DNA of 64,000 nucleotides from Thermohalobaculum sediminis (GCF_023487995.1 NZ_JAMFKN010000002.1:372001-436000); one strand, 5' to 3'. Shown: positions 16,419 through 26,519, counted from the first letter of the stretch. Program-made: numbers and translations. Notes: generated from the sequence alone by a model not told the origin.

Positions 16419-17825
16419 TCATTCGGTGAGCACCCACGTGTCCTTGACGCCGCCGCCCTGGCTGGAGTTGACCACCAGCGACCCCTCGCGCAGCGCCACG
16501 CGCGTGAGCCCGCCGGGCACGAGGCGCATCGACTTGCCGACGAGGCAGAACGGGCGGAAATCGACATGGCGGGGCGCGATGCCGCGTGGACCCAGCGTCG
16601 GCACCGACGAGAGGTCGAGCGTGGGCTGGGCGATGAAGTTGGCCGGGTCGTCCGCGAGCTTCTTCGCGAATTCCGCGCGCTGCTCGGCGGTCGAGCGCGG
16701 GCCGATCAGCATGCCGTAGCCGCCCGAGCCGTGGACCTCCTTGACGACCAGTTCCTCGAGATGCGCCAGCACATGGGCGCACTGGTCGGGGTCTGCGCAC
16801 CGGAAGGTCGGCACGTTCTCAAGGATCGGCGCCTCGCCCATGTAGAAGCGGATCATCTCGGGCACGTAGGTGTAGATCGCCTTGTCGTCCGCCACCCCCG
16901 CGCCGGGCGCCGAGCAGAGCGTGACGCCCCCCGCGCGATAGACGTTGAAGAGGCCCGGCACCCCCAGCACCGATTCCGGGCGGAAGGCCAGCGGGTCGAT
17001 GAAATCGTCGTCGATGCGCTTGTAGATCACGTCCACCCGCTGCGGCCCGCGCGTGGTGCGCATCCAGCACAGCCCCTCGTCCACGAACAGGTCCTGCGGC
17101 TCGACCAGCTCCACGCCCATGAGGTCGGCGAGGAACGAATGCTCGTAATAGGCCGAGTTGAACGGCCCCGGCGTCAGCACGACGACGTTTGGATCGCCCT
17201 TGCAGGCGGGGGGCGCGACCTCCTCCAGCGTCTTGCGCAGGTCGTCCGGGTAACGGTCCACCGGCTCGACGCCGCCGCCGCCGAAGAGGTCGGGGAACAT
17301 CCGCATCATGATCTCGCGGTTCTCGAGCATGTAGCTCACGCCCGATGGGGTGCGGCAGTTGTCCTCGAGCACCTGGAAGGCGGCTTCGCCGGTGCGCACG
17401 ATGTCGATGCCGACGATGTGGGAATAGACCCGCCCCGGCGGCTCCACGCCCATCATGGCGGGCTGAAAAGCGGCGTTCTGGTAGACGAGGCGCTCCGGCA
17501 CGATGCCCGCGCGAAGGATCTCGCCGCGGTGGTAGACGTCGTAGAGGAAGGCGTTGAGCGCACGCGCCCGCTGGCGGATGCCGCGGTCGAGACGCCGCCA
17601 CTCGGCCGCCGAAAAGACGCGCGGGATCAGGTCGAAGGGGATCAGGCGCTCCGGGTCGCCGCCCTCGCCATAGACCGCGAAGGTGATGCCGATGCGCCGG
17701 AAGATCGCCTCCGCCTCGGCCGAGCGCTTGTGCAGCAGCTCGAGGCCGGAATCGGCGATCCACCCCTCGACCCGCGCATAGGGCGGGCGGGTCGTGCCAC
17801 CCTCGACCGACATCTCATCGAACAT
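16419..17825 (-). CDS. circularly permuted type 2 ATP-grasp protein
   Basis: First gene of the operon, 468 residues. Circularly permuted ATP-grasp proteins (DUF404/DUF407) are predicted to form peptide or amide bonds from a carboxylate, ATP and an amine. Visible conserved segments are FDLIPRVF, VLEDNCRTPSGVSYMLENR (about residues 152-170), VVLTPGPFNSAYYEHSFLA and the C-terminal VVKEVHGSGGYGMLIGP with QGGGVKDTWVL. There is no signal or TM segment. It is the likely synthetase of the operon, its product being processed by transglutaminase and Anbu. The start at 17825 (MFDEM) is supported by conservation of the following VEGWIADSGLELLHKRS-type region. Confidence 0.92.
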   Translation of the reverse strand: MFDEMSVEGGTTRPPYARVEGWIADSGLELLHKRSAEAEAIFRRIGITFAVYGEGGDPERLIPFDLIPRVFSAAEWRRLDRGIRQRARALNAFLYDVYHRGEILRAGIVPERLVYQNAAFQPAMMGVEPPGRVYSHIVGIDIVRTGEAAFQVLEDNCRTPSGVSYMLENREIMMRMFPDLFGGGGVEPVDRYPDDLRKTLEEVAPPACKGDPNVVVLTPGPFNSAYYEHSFLADLMGVELVEPQDLFVDEGLCWMRTTRGPQRVDVIYKRIDDDFIDPLAFRPESVLGVPGLFNVYRAGGVTLCSAPGAGVADDKAIYTYVPEMIRFYMGEAPILENVPTFRCADPDQCAHVLAHLEELVVKEVHGSGGYGMLIGPRSTAEQRAEFAKKLADDPANFIAQPTLDLSSVPTLGPRGIAPRHVDFRPFCLVGKSMRLVPGGLTRVALREGSLVVNSSQGGGVKDTWVLTE

Positions 17826-17952
17826 CGCGATCCCCGGTCGCCGGAACTTTCCACGGGCCCACTTCGGAGCCCTCGATCTCCATCCTTAACGGCGTGGCGG
17901 AAAGCTGCAAGACACGCCGCCGCGGCCCGACCGGCCCAATCGACGCGCCCAT

Positions 17953-17993
17953 TCGGGAAACTGCCCGGATTCTGTGCGCATGTCGGGAGACTG
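17953..17993. repeat. two TCGGGARACTG direct repeats upstream of the Anbu operon
   Basis: TCGGGAAACTG at 17953-17963 and TCGGGAGACTG at 17983-17993, start-to-start spacing 30 bases (about three helical turns), with a decayed third half TTCGGAG right after. They lie 128-168 bases upstream of the ATP-grasp start, in the promoter region. The geometry suits a tandem operator for an unknown regulator. Confidence 0.4.
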
Positions 17994-18043
17994 TTCGGAG
18001 AATAGTCAACCCGAGCGGTCGCCCGTTCCGGGGTGCGGCGGGG

Positions 18044-18730
18044 TCATCCGGTCCCCGAGCGCCGCGCCGCGCCCGCGGGCAGCGTTGCAGCTGCGAGGCG
18101 GGCCTCCAACTCCCTTTCCTGCTGCACCATGTTGCTCAGAAGCCGCCGTGTGATCAGTCGGATGAGCCTGTAGGCGAAGACCGGGTTGTCGAAATAGAGT
18201 TCCTCCACCCGCCGTTCGGTGAGTTCGAAAAGCTGAACCGGGCCGCGGGCCTCGGCGCTCGTGGTCCGCAGATTGCTCGGCGAGAACAGGGCGACCTCGC
18301 CGAGCAGCGCGCCGGGGCCGAGGGTGACGCCGATCTCGGGCAGCACGATGTTGCCCTCGGCGATGACGAAGAGGCTGTTGGCTGGCTCGCCCTTCCTGAA
18401 CAGCGTGGCCCCGTCGGGAAGGTTGCGGCGGTGTCCCAGCGGGATCAGCCAGTCGAACTGATCCGCCGTCGGCGTGGTCCTCGCCACCTCGCCCGCCAGC
18501 CGTGCCATCCGGCGCATCTGCGCGAGCCGCAGCAGATTGAGCGGCAAAAGCGCGGCGTGCAGCAGCAGGACCGGCATGAGATCCGCCGCAAGCGCGTAGA
18601 CGATGAACGCGGTATTGCTGGCGATCGCGATGATCCGCAGTGCCAGCATGGTCTTCATGCAGAAAGTCAGAAAGACGATGCCCGCCGCAAGGTAGCCCAG
18701 GGCATCTACGATAATTCCGTCCAGATGCAT
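18044..18730 (-). CDS. membrane protein with C-terminal cyclic nucleotide-binding domain
   Basis: Protein of 228 residues: three TM helices (about 8-75), then a Crp-like cNMP-binding beta-roll (about 95-205) and a short charged C-terminal helix. The phosphate-binding cassette is recognisable as GALLGEVALFSPSNLRTTSA, with the Glu and Arg that bind ribose and phosphate. No DNA-binding domain follows, so it is a membrane-bound sensor rather than a transcription factor. I chose ATG 18730 (MHLDGIIVDALGY), just before the first helix, with GTGGGG upstream. The neighbouring region 18735-18775 is AT-rich and includes the palindrome ATTGATCAAT (18742-18751), probably part of the promoter. Confidence 0.8.
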   Translation of the reverse strand: MHLDGIIVDALGYLAAGIVFLTFCMKTMLALRIIAIASNTAFIVYALAADLMPVLLLHAALLPLNLLRLAQMRRMARLAGEVARTTPTADQFDWLIPLGHRRNLPDGATLFRKGEPANSLFVIAEGNIVLPEIGVTLGPGALLGEVALFSPSNLRTTSAEARGPVQLFELTERRVEELYFDNPVFAYRLIRLITRRLLSNMVQQERELEARLAAATLPAGAARRSGTG

Positions 18731-18842
18731 GGTCCCCACATATTGATCAATGAAATTGCCCAAATGACGAATACACGCAAAGCGTGTGCCGCCGCAAGAA
18801 TTCCTGCCGGGCCTTACGCCCGGCGCCGCGGCAAGCGGCTGC

Positions 18843-19538
18843 TCAGGTCCGAGGCGGCGCCCCTGCTGTGCGGCCCGAGAAGACCGAGAAGCGCCCGTCG
18901 CGGAAGACCTCGCGCACCGCGTCGAAGCCCGCATCGCGCATCAGGGTGAGGTTCGCGGCCGCGCTCACGCAGCGGTCATGCGCCATCCGCGCCCGGGCGG
19001 CGGCGATGGTGGCGGCGGTGGCGCCCAGCGCGCGGGCGCGAGCCTCCCAGTCGCGGTCGAGCGCGGCCTCGGCTTCCGGGCTTTGGCCCGCCACCTGCTC
19101 GGCATTGACGAAGACGCCGCCGGGCACGAGCCGGGCGCGGGCGGCGGCAAGGGTCGCGCGCTTCCCCGCCTCGTCGAGGTGGTGGATCGACAGCGCCGAG
19201 ATGACAGCCCCGAACGGCCCTTGCGGCATGGCGCGCGCATAGTCGGCGGTGACGAACTCGGCCCCCACCCCCAGCGCGCCGAAACGCGCGCGCGCCGCGT
19301 CGAGCATGGCGGGCGCGATATCGCACAGCGTGAAGCGCAGGTCGGGCCGCGCGGCCGCGAGCAGGCCCGCGAAGAGCCCGGTTCCCGCGCCAAGATCGAG
19401 CACGCGCGCCCCGCGCGGAATGCCCTGCAGTTCCCCGAGTGCCGCGCCGTAGAAGGCATCGAAGCAGGGCACCAGCGCGCGCCGCTCGGCGTCGTAGGCC
19501 GTGGCCGCGCGGTCGAAGAGCGCGGCAAGCGTGCTCAC
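18843..19538 (-). CDS. class I SAM-dependent methyltransferase
   Basis: Cytoplasmic methyltransferase of 231 residues. Motif I VLDLGAGTGLFAGLLAA (about residues 44-60), motif II FTLCDIAP and post-motif HHLDEAGK are clear. The start is GTG at 19538 (VSTLAALFDRAATAYDAERR), overlapping the stop of the upstream hydroxylase by four bases. Coupling to a UbiH-like hydroxylase raises the possibility of a quinone or isoprenoid substrate, but the sequence alone does not show this. Confidence 0.82.
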   Translation of the reverse strand: MSTLAALFDRAATAYDAERRALVPCFDAFYGAALGELQGIPRGARVLDLGAGTGLFAGLLAAARPDLRFTLCDIAPAMLDAARARFGALGVGAEFVTADYARAMPQGPFGAVISALSIHHLDEAGKRATLAAARARLVPGGVFVNAEQVAGQSPEAEAALDRDWEARARALGATAATIAAARARMAHDRCVSAAANLTLMRDAGFDAVREVFRDGRFSVFSGRTAGAPPRT

Positions 19539-20770
19539 AGCGGATGCCCGCGCAGCATCCTCGGCACGTCGCCCGCAAGTCCCGTCGCCTCGCGCATGAA
19601 GCCCCGCCTCAGCGGGCCGATGCGGCCGACAACCGCGAGGCCAAGGTCGCGCACGCCCCTGAGCATGGGGTTCGCGTTCGAGAACAGCCGGTTCAGCGCG
19701 TCCATCCCCAGCGCCATCGCGGTCGCGTCGAACCGCCGCCATCGCTGGTAGCGCTCGAGCACGTCCACCGCCCCGATATCCTCGCCGCGCCGCGCGGCCT
19801 CGACCAGCACCTCGGCCAGCGCGGCGACGTCGCGCAGCCCCATGTTCATGCCCTGCCCCGCGATCGGGTGGACGCCATGGGCGGCGTCACCAGCCAGCAC
19901 CAGGCGAGGCGCGGCGTAACGCTCGGCCAGAGTCAGGTCCAGCGGATAGGCCCAGCGCCGCCCCGCCAGCCTGATCGCACCCAGCCGCCCGCCGACGCGC
20001 GCCGCGATCTCGGCGGTGAAGACATCGTCGGGCAGGGCGTGGAGCCGCCGCGCCTCGGCGCTGCGCTCGGACCAGACCAGCGACGAGCGGTTGCCCGGCA
20101 GCGGCAACACCGCGAAGGGCCCGCCGGGGAAGAAGCTCTGATGCGCCGTGCCGTGATGCGGCAATTCGTGCTCGATGGCGTTCACGAGCCCCGTCTGGTC
20201 GTAGCCGAACACCTGCCGCCGGATGCCCGCGGCCGCCCCGAGCGCCGAGCGCCGCCCGTCGGCCGCGACCGCCAGCCCCGCCTCGACCGCCCGCCCGTCC
20301 GCCAGCGCGATCCGCGCGCGTGGCCCGTCGAAGGCGGCGCCCGCCACCTCGGCCGGGGCGACTTGGCGGATGCGCGGCTCGGCGTCCATGGCGTCGATCA
20401 GCGCGCGGCGCAGGTAGCGATCCTCGAGGATCCAGCCCACGCGCCCCTCGTCGGTCTCGCGCGGGTCGAAATGCAGCATCGCGCCGGGATGGCTGCCGGG
20501 CACGCCCTCGCCGACCACGATGTCGCGGATCGGCTGGGCCAGCGGCTCGAGCCCGCGCCACAGCCCCAGCACGCCGAGAAGCCGCGCCGAGGCCAGCGCC
20601 ACCGCGTAGGCGCGGCCGTCGAATTCGGGGTCGGCGCGTACCGGCTCGGCCAGCCGGTCGATCACCGCGACCTCGAACCCTGCGCGCGCCAGCGCCAGCG
20701 CCAGCGCCGGGCCGATCAGCCCGCCGCCCGCCACCGCCACGTCGGCGCGAATGATCCCGTTGCCCTCCAT
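19535..20770 (-). CDS. UbiH/UbiF/VisC-family FAD-dependent hydroxylase
   Basis: Flavoprotein monooxygenase of 411 residues, probably for ubiquinone ring hydroxylation. The N-terminal dinucleotide fold is VAGGGLIGPALALALARAG (about residues 13-31), the FAD ribose motif is GDAAHGVHPIAGQGMN (about 285-300) and a UbiH-type AYPLDL lies just before it. The ATG at 20770 gives MEGNGIIRADVAVAGGG. A longer frame continues upstream but is antisense to the amidase. UbiH, UbiF and UbiL cannot be told apart by eye. Confidence 0.88.
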   Translation of the reverse strand: MEGNGIIRADVAVAGGGLIGPALALALARAGFEVAVIDRLAEPVRADPEFDGRAYAVALASARLLGVLGLWRGLEPLAQPIRDIVVGEGVPGSHPGAMLHFDPRETDEGRVGWILEDRYLRRALIDAMDAEPRIRQVAPAEVAGAAFDGPRARIALADGRAVEAGLAVAADGRRSALGAAAGIRRQVFGYDQTGLVNAIEHELPHHGTAHQSFFPGGPFAVLPLPGNRSSLVWSERSAEARRLHALPDDVFTAEIAARVGGRLGAIRLAGRRWAYPLDLTLAERYAAPRLVLAGDAAHGVHPIAGQGMNMGLRDVAALAEVLVEAARRGEDIGAVDVLERYQRWRRFDATAMALGMDALNRLFSNANPMLRGVRDLGLAVVGRIGPLRRGFMREATGLAGDVPRMLRGHPL

Positions 20771-20866
20771 GGGCTTTACTATTGGAGCGGGGTTGACGAA
20801 TGTCCATCCGCCGCGGGCGGGCGAGGCGCGGGCGCGGCTGCGACAGATCGGCATCGGGGGCGGGAA

Positions 20867-22213
20867 ATGGCAGGCAGGGCGGACTGGCGGAAGATGAGCG
20901 CGGCCGATCTGGCGCGCGGGATCAGGGCCTGCCGGATCGACCCGGTGGAGCTGGCCGAGACCTTCCTCGCCGCCATCGGCTCGCACGAGCATGGCGCGCG
21001 CATCTATGCCCGCCTGACCACCGAGCGTGCCTTCGGCGAGGCGCTGGCCGCGCGAGGCCGGGCGCAGGCGGGCCACCCGCTGGGGCCGCTCGACGGCGTG
21101 CCGGTGAGCTGGAAGGACCTGTTCGACACAGCGGGCGTGGCGACCGAGGCGGGCTCGAAGCTGCTGGAAGGCCGCACGCCCACCCATGACGCCGAGGTGG
21201 TGCGCCGGGGCGCCGCGGCGGGACTCGTGTGCCTCGGCAAGACGCACCTGTCGGAACTCGCCTTCTCGGGCCTCGGGGTGAACCCGGTCACCGCGACGCC
21301 GCCCAACATCCACGACCCCGCCCTTGCGCCGGGGGGTTCCAGCTCGGGCGCGGCCGTGTCGGTCGCGGCGGGTTTGGCCGCAATCGGCTTCGGGTCGGAC
21401 ACCGGCGGCTCGGTGCGGATCCCGGCGGCCTGGAACGATCTCGTGGGGCTCAAGACCACCTGGGGGCTGATCCCCTGCGAGGGCGCCGTGCCACTGGCGC
21501 GCTCGCTCGACACGGTGGGGCCGCTCTGCCGCACGGTCGAGGACGCGGCACTCGCGTTCGGCGTGCTCGCGGGCGTCCCGGCGCCGCAGGTCGAGGGGCT
21601 CGAACCCGCCGAGGTGGCGCTGGTCGAGCCCGAGGCGCTGGTGCTCGACACCGCCGACGCCGCGGTCGCGGCGGGGCACGCGGATGCGCTCGGCCGCCTC
21701 GGCCGGGCGGGCGTGCGCATCGCGCGCGCGTCGGTGCCGCAGCTCGCCGAATGCCTCGATATCGCGGCGCGGCTTTCGGCCATCGTCAATTTCGAGGGCT
21801 GGGCAGAATGGGGCCCCACCATCGAGGCGCAGCCCGGTGTCATGTTCCCGATGATCGAGGCGCGCTTCCGCACCGGCGCGAGCATCACCCCCGAGGCCGA
21901 CCGCGCCGCGCGCGCAGCGCTCGCGCCGCTCAAGGCCGCGGTACATGCGCTGATCGCCGAGCGCGGGTTCCTGGTGATGCCGACCTCGGCCATCCTGCCG
22001 CCGCCGGTCGAGCGGCTCATGGCCGATGACGACTATTACATCGCGCGCAACCTGCTGGCGCTGCGGAACACGCGGCTGGGGAACCTGCTGGATTGCACGG
22101 CGCTGACCCTGCCGACCGGCACGCCGATGGTGGGGCTGATGCTGGTGGGCAGGCCGGGAGACGAGGCCCGGCTGCTGCGCGCGGGCCGCGTCATTGAGCG
22201 CGCGTTGTCCTGA
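20867..22213 (+). CDS. amidase-signature-family amidase
   Basis: Amidase signature hydrolase of 448 residues. The Ser-cisSer-Lys triad is present: Lys in WKDLFDTAG, cis-Ser in PGGSSSGAAVS and nucleophile Ser in DTGGSVRIPAA. There is no signal peptide. GatA is excluded by lack of gatC/gatB neighbours and a short C-terminal domain, so a small-molecule amide is the likely substrate. The ATG at 20867 follows GGGGCGGG; ATG 20894 (MSAADLARG) behind GGCGGAAG is an equally reasonable start. It is divergent from the UbiH-like gene. Confidence 0.86.
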   Translation: MAGRADWRKMSAADLARGIRACRIDPVELAETFLAAIGSHEHGARIYARLTTERAFGEALAARGRAQAGHPLGPLDGVPVSWKDLFDTAGVATEAGSKLLEGRTPTHDAEVVRRGAAAGLVCLGKTHLSELAFSGLGVNPVTATPPNIHDPALAPGGSSSGAAVSVAAGLAAIGFGSDTGGSVRIPAAWNDLVGLKTTWGLIPCEGAVPLARSLDTVGPLCRTVEDAALAFGVLAGVPAPQVEGLEPAEVALVEPEALVLDTADAAVAAGHADALGRLGRAGVRIARASVPQLAECLDIAARLSAIVNFEGWAEWGPTIEAQPGVMFPMIEARFRTGASITPEADRAARAALAPLKAAVHALIAERGFLVMPTSAILPPPVERLMADDDYYIARNLLALRNTRLGNLLDCTALTLPTGTPMVGLMLVGRPGDEARLLRAGRVIERALS

Positions 22214-22268
22214 AGGCACGCTCGAAAGTTAAGAGCGGGGGCCAAGCGCGCCACCTGTCGGGCATTTC

Positions 22269-22297
22269 TGGACCTGGGGCCTCCGCATCTGTATCTT
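22269..22297 (+). promoter_or_regulatory. candidate promoter of the aminotransferase-ftsK genes
   Basis: TGGACC (22269-22274), a 17-base spacer and TATCTT (22292-22297), each four of six matches. It lies 44 bases upstream of the aminotransferase ATG in the only sizeable gap before this gene pair. Confidence 0.4.
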
Positions 22298-22340
22298 CCG
22301 TCACTCAGGGCGCGCCAGACGCCCGGATGTGAGGGTAGTG

Positions 22341-23540
22341 ATGCAGTATCCAGCGCGCTTCGCGGACCTGCCGGAATATGCGTTTCCGCGCCTGAGGCGC
22401 CTGCTCGAAGGGATTGCCCCGGGCGGGCCCGAGATTGCGATGTCGATCGGCGAGCCGCAGCACGCGGTGCCCGATTTCGTCATGCCAGTGATGGCCGAGC
22501 ACGCGGCGACGCTCTCGAAATACCCGCCGAACGAGGGGATCGCCCCCTTGCGCGAGGCGATCTCGGACTGGCTGGGCCGCCGCTACGGCGCGGCCCCCGA
22601 CTACCGCGACCCGGAACGCTCGATCCTGCCGCTCAACGGCACGCGCGAGGGGCTGTTCAATGCCTGCCTCGCGCTCTGCCCCGAGGAAAAGAACGGCGCG
22701 CGCCCCGCAGTGCTGCTGCCGAACCCGTTCTACCAGTGCTATGCCGTGGCCGCGCTCGCCGCCGGGGCCGAGCCCGTCTATGTGCCGGCGACCGCCGAGA
22801 CCGGGCACCTGCCCGACTTCGCGGGCCTGTCGCGCGACCTCCTGGACCGCACCGCGGTGGTCTACATCTGCGCGCCCGCCAACCCGCAGGGCGCGACGGC
22901 GGACGAAGCCTATTGGCGGCGCCTGCTGGAGTTGGCCGAAGCGCACGACTTCCGCGTCTTCGCCGACGAGTGCTATTCCGAGATCTGGCGCGAGCGCCCG
23001 CCCACCGGCGCGCTTGAGGTGGCGTCGTACATGGGCGCCGACCCCGAGCGGCTGGTGGTGTTCCATTCGCTGTCGAAGCGCTCGAACCTCGCCGGGCTGC
23101 GCTCGGGCTTCTGCGCGACGGGGCCGGGCGCGCGCGCCGCGCTGCTGCAGTTGCGATCGTATGCCGGGGCGCCGCTGCCTATCCCGGCGCAGCATGCCGC
23201 TGCCGCCTGCTGGCGCGACGAGGGCCATGTCGAGGCGAACCGCGCGCTCTACCGCGAGAAGTTCGATCTTGCCGACGAGATCCTCGGCAACCTGCCGGGC
23301 TACATGTCGCCCGAGGCCGGGTTCTTCCTGTGGCTGCGCGTCGGGGATGGCGAGGCGGCGGCAAAGCGGCTGTGGCGCGAGGCGGGCGTCAAGGCGCTGC
23401 CGGGGGCGTATCTGTCGCGCGAGGTGCCGGCGGCGCTGGGCGGGGGCGATCCGGGGCGGGCCTATCTGCGCCTCGCGCTCGTGGCGCCCGCGGCCGAGGT
23501 GCGGCGCGGGCTGGAAGCGGTGAGGGAATGTCTTGCCTGA
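22341..23540 (+). CDS. class I/II PLP aminotransferase, DapC-like
   Basis: Fold-type I aminotransferase of 399 residues. PLP lysine is Lys246 in [16 protein letters not shown]; other landmarks are [19 protein letters not shown] and CAPANPQGA. The overall pattern matches the succinyldiaminopimelate aminotransferase (DapC) annotation common next to ftsK in Rhodobacterales, so a role in lysine/peptidoglycan precursor synthesis is likely. The ATG at 22341 ([13 protein letters not shown]) fits the family; a GTG four codons earlier is possible. ftsK follows about 80 bases later. Confidence 0.82.
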   Translation: MQYPARFADLPEYAFPRLRRLLEGIAPGGPEIAMSIGEPQHAVPDFVMPVMAEHAATLSKYPPNEGIAPLREAISDWLGRRYGAAPDYRDPERSILPLNGTREGLFNACLALCPEEKNGARPAVLLPNPFYQCYAVAALAAGAEPVYVPATAETGHLPDFAGLSRDLLDRTAVVYICAPANPQGATADEAYWRRLLELAEAHDFRVFADECYSEIWRERPPTGALEVASYMGADPERLVVFHSLSKRSNLAGLRSGFCATGPGARAALLQLRSYAGAPLPIPAQHAAAACWRDEGHVEANRALYREKFDLADEILGNLPGYMSPEAGFFLWLRVGDGEAAAKRLWREAGVKALPGAYLSREVPAALGGGDPGRAYLRLALVAPAAEVRRGLEAVRECLA

Positions 23541-23622
23541 CGGGAGTGGACGCAGCACGGGCGGACGCACGGGGACGCGCGCGGCGCGACCCGGCCGCGC
23601 AACGGTGAGGGAGCCGGGAGGC

Positions 23623-26379
23623 ATGGCGCTGATCTGGGGCATGGGCGAGGACAGCGGGCGTGCGGGCAGCGGCGCGGGCCGCGCGCTTCGGGCCGTGCTG
23701 AAACGCGCGGGTGGGTCGCTCGTGCTCGTGCTGGCGGTGGCGCTGGCGCTGGCGCTCGCCAGCTTCGACGCGACCGATCCCAGCTTCTTCAGCGCGACGC
23801 CCAAGCCGCCCGCGAACTGGCTGGGGCCGCTGGGCGCAATGGTTGCGGCGCCGGTCATGCAGGCGCTGGGGCTCGGCGCCTGGGCGGTCGCGGTGCTCCT
23901 GGGCGTCTGGGGCTGGCGCTTCGCCTTCGGGCGCGGCGAGGAACGGATCTGGGTGCGCCTCCTTGCCATGCCCGTGGCGGTCGCGCTCGTGTCGATATTC
24001 GCCGCGTTGCACGCGCCCTGGGCGGGCTGGCAGCTTTCGCTCGGCCTTGGCGGCATGGTGGGCGACGAGGCGGGCCATGCGCTGCTAGGCCTTCTGCCGG
24101 CGCTGTCGCCGCAGGCGGTGCTGTGGGGGACGCTGGGCGCGGCGCTGGTGGCGCTGGGCGTCCTCGGCTTCGCGCTCGGCCTCTCGGGGGCGGAGACGCG
24201 GGCGATCCTGGGCTGGCTGTGGCATTCGCTGGCCGCGGTGCTCCACCGCCTGTTGCGCATCCTCGGGCGCGGGCTGCGGGCCGCGCTGAGCCTCGCGCGT
24301 CGCCCAGCCCCGGCCGAACCCGCCCTGCCCCGCTCGGAGCGCCTCGAACCCGCGCGCCCGACTGGCAGCTGGCGCAGGCCCGGAGGCGCCGCGCCGGATG
24401 CCGAGCCCGCCGGGGACGAGGCGGACGACACGGCAGTGCCATCCGCCCCCGCGCGCCGCGGCTTCGGCCTTGGCGCCCTCGCGCGCCGCCTGACCGGGCG
24501 CGGGGACGAGCCTGCGGCCGATCGCCCGCTCGGTCGCCTCGACGCCATCGACGAACCGCCGGTCGCGAGCGCCCTGCGCCGCCGCGAGCCCGAGCTTGCC
24601 CGCCGCCCTGCCGAACCGCAGGTCGCCGCCCCCGCATCCCCCGCGGCGCCCGCCGGTCCCGCCGGCGACGACCGCGCGCTTTCCGCCGCCATCCGCTCGC
24701 TCAACGCGGCCGGAACCGCCCCCGCAGCCGCCGAGGCGTGGGAGGACGAGGACGACGACCTGCCGCCCAGCCGCCCGGCCGTCGCCGGGGTGGGCAGCCA
24801 GCGTCTTCCCCGCAAGAGCCGGCGCGCCGAGCGCGAGGCCCAGCCCACGCTGTTCGACGGCGACGCCGAGGGCTATGCGCCCCCGCCGCTGGCGCTGCTG
24901 GCCAAGCCCATCGCGATCCAGCGCCCGCAGATGTCTCAGGCGGCGCTTGAGGAAAACGCCCGGATGCTCGAGACCGTGCTCGAGGATTACGGCGTGCGCG
25001 GCGAGATCACGGCCGTTAAGGCGGGGCCGGTGGTCACGCTCTACGAGCTCGAGCCCGCGCCGGGGCTGAAGGCCTCGCGCGTCATCGGCCTCTCGGACGA
25101 CATCGCCCGGTCGATGTCGGCGCTCTCGGCCCGCGTCTCGACGGTGCCGGGGCGCTCGGTCATCGGCATCGAACTGCCGAATGCCGAGCGCGAGAAGGTC
25201 TGGCTGCGCGAGGTGATCGAGACCCCCGAATACGGCGACGGCCGGGTGATGCTGTCCCTCGTACTCGGCAAGGACATCGAGGGGCGGCCGGTGGTCGCGA
25301 ATCTCGCCAAGATGCCGCACCTGCTGATCGCGGGCACCACCGGCTCGGGCAAGTCGGTGGCCATCAACACCATGATCCTTTCGCTGCTCTACAAGCTGAG
25401 CCCGCAGCAGTGCCGGCTGATCATGATCGACCCCAAGATGCTGGAACTCAGCGTCTACGACAACATCCCGCACCTGCTCGCCCCCGTCGTCACCGACCCC
25501 AAGAAGGCGATCGTCGCCCTCAAATGGGTGGTGGCCGAGATGGAGGAGCGCTACCGCAAGATGTCGAAGATGGGGGTGCGCAACATCGACGGCTACAACG
25601 CGCGCGTCCGCGACGCGCTGGACAAGGGCGAGGAGTTCAGCCGCACCATCCAGACCGGCTTCGACGAGACCACGGGCGAGCCGATCTACGAGACCGAGTT
25701 CTTCGAGCCCGAGGAAATGCCCTTCATCGTCGTCATCGTCGACGAGATGGCCGACCTGATGATGGTGGCAGGGAAAGAGATCGAGGCCTGCATCCAGCGC
25801 CTCGCCCAGATGGCGCGCGCCTCCGGCATACACCTGATCATGGCGACCCAACGCCCGTCGGTCGACGTCATCACCGGCACGATCAAGGCGAACTTCCCGA
25901 CCCGCATCAGCTTCCAGGTCACCTCGAAGATCGACAGCCGCACCATCCTCGGCGAGCAGGGGGCCGAGCAGCTCCTGGGCCAGGGCGACATGCTCTACAT
26001 GGCTGGTGGCGGGCGCATCCGGCGCGTGCACGGGCCATTCGTGTCCGACGAGGAGGTCGAGGAGATCGTGCGCCACCTCAAGGCGCAGGGCCAGCCCGAC
26101 TATGTCGGCGCCGTGACCGAGGGGGCCGACGACGAGGTCCAGGCGATCGTCGACGAGAAGCTCGGCCTCGCCCAACCCGGCGACTCGGACGACGAGCTCT
26201 ACGACCGGGCCGTGGCCATCGTCGCGCGCGACCGCAAGTGCTCGACCAGCTACATCCAGCGCAAGCTTGCGATCGGCTACAACAAGGCCGCGCGGCTGGT
26301 CGAGATGATGGAGAACCAGGGCGTCGTCAGCCCGGCCAACGCGGTCGGCAAGCGCGAGATCCTGATCGAGGAGCGTTGA
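23623..26379 (+). CDS. ftsK: DNA translocase FtsK
   Basis: Septal DNA pump of 918 residues that clears chromosome ends and activates XerCD recombination at dif. Four TM helices lie within about residues 25-200, followed by a long Pro/Arg/Glu-rich linker (about 230-420), then the RecA-like motor: Walker A GTTGSGKS near 570-577 and Walker [12 protein letters not shown] near 705. The C-terminal gamma winged helix includes [22 protein letters not shown] and ends in EILIEER, so KOPS-type recognition is expected. The ATG at 23623 has GGGAGG seven bases upstream. Confidence 0.95.
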   Translation: MALIWGMGEDSGRAGSGAGRALRAVLKRAGGSLVLVLAVALALALASFDATDPSFFSATPKPPANWLGPLGAMVAAPVMQALGLGAWAVAVLLGVWGWRFAFGRGEERIWVRLLAMPVAVALVSIFAALHAPWAGWQLSLGLGGMVGDEAGHALLGLLPALSPQAVLWGTLGAALVALGVLGFALGLSGAETRAILGWLWHSLAAVLHRLLRILGRGLRAALSLARRPAPAEPALPRSERLEPARPTGSWRRPGGAAPDAEPAGDEADDTAVPSAPARRGFGLGALARRLTGRGDEPAADRPLGRLDAIDEPPVASALRRREPELARRPAEPQVAAPASPAAPAGPAGDDRALSAAIRSLNAAGTAPAAAEAWEDEDDDLPPSRPAVAGVGSQRLPRKSRRAEREAQPTLFDGDAEGYAPPPLALLAKPIAIQRPQMSQAALEENARMLETVLEDYGVRGEITAVKAGPVVTLYELEPAPGLKASRVIGLSDDIARSMSALSARVSTVPGRSVIGIELPNAEREKVWLREVIETPEYGDGRVMLSLVLGKDIEGRPVVANLAKMPHLLIAGTTGSGKSVAINTMILSLLYKLSPQQCRLIMIDPKMLELSVYDNIPHLLAPVVTDPKKAIVALKWVVAEMEERYRKMSKMGVRNIDGYNARVRDALDKGEEFSRTIQTGFDETTGEPIYETEFFEPEEMPFIVVIVDEMADLMMVAGKEIEACIQRLAQMARASGIHLIMATQRPSVDVITGTIKANFPTRISFQVTSKIDSRTILGEQGAEQLLGQGDMLYMAGGGRIRRVHGPFVSDEEVEEIVRHLKAQGQPDYVGAVTEGADDEVQAIVDEKLGLAQPGDSDDELYDRAVAIVARDRKCSTSYIQRKLAIGYNKAARLVEMMENQGVVSPANAVGKREILIEER

Positions 26380-26400
26380 GGCACCGCCGGGGCGCGGCCC

Positions 26401-26429
26401 TTGACTCGGGTGGCCCGGCCCCGCACAAG
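26401..26429 (+). promoter_or_regulatory. weak candidate promoter before the lolA-like gene
   Basis: TTGACT (26401-26406), a 17-base spacer and CACAAG (26424-26429). The -35 is strong and the -10 weak. It lies in the 140-base gap after ftsK. Confidence 0.35.
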
Positions 26430-26519
26430 CGGGCCGCGGCCCGTACGCGGTGCGCGCCGGCAACGGAATGCCCGCGCCAGCCGTTCAATCCGGCAAGGGG
26501 CAGTCAAGAGACAGGTGGC

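Noticed and set aside
22305-24848. Long minus-strand open frame opposite the aminotransferase and ftsK.
   Set aside because: Low-complexity Ser/Ala/Arg and His-rich sequence with no motif; the plus-strand genes have PLP-Lys, Walker motifs and ribosome-binding sites.
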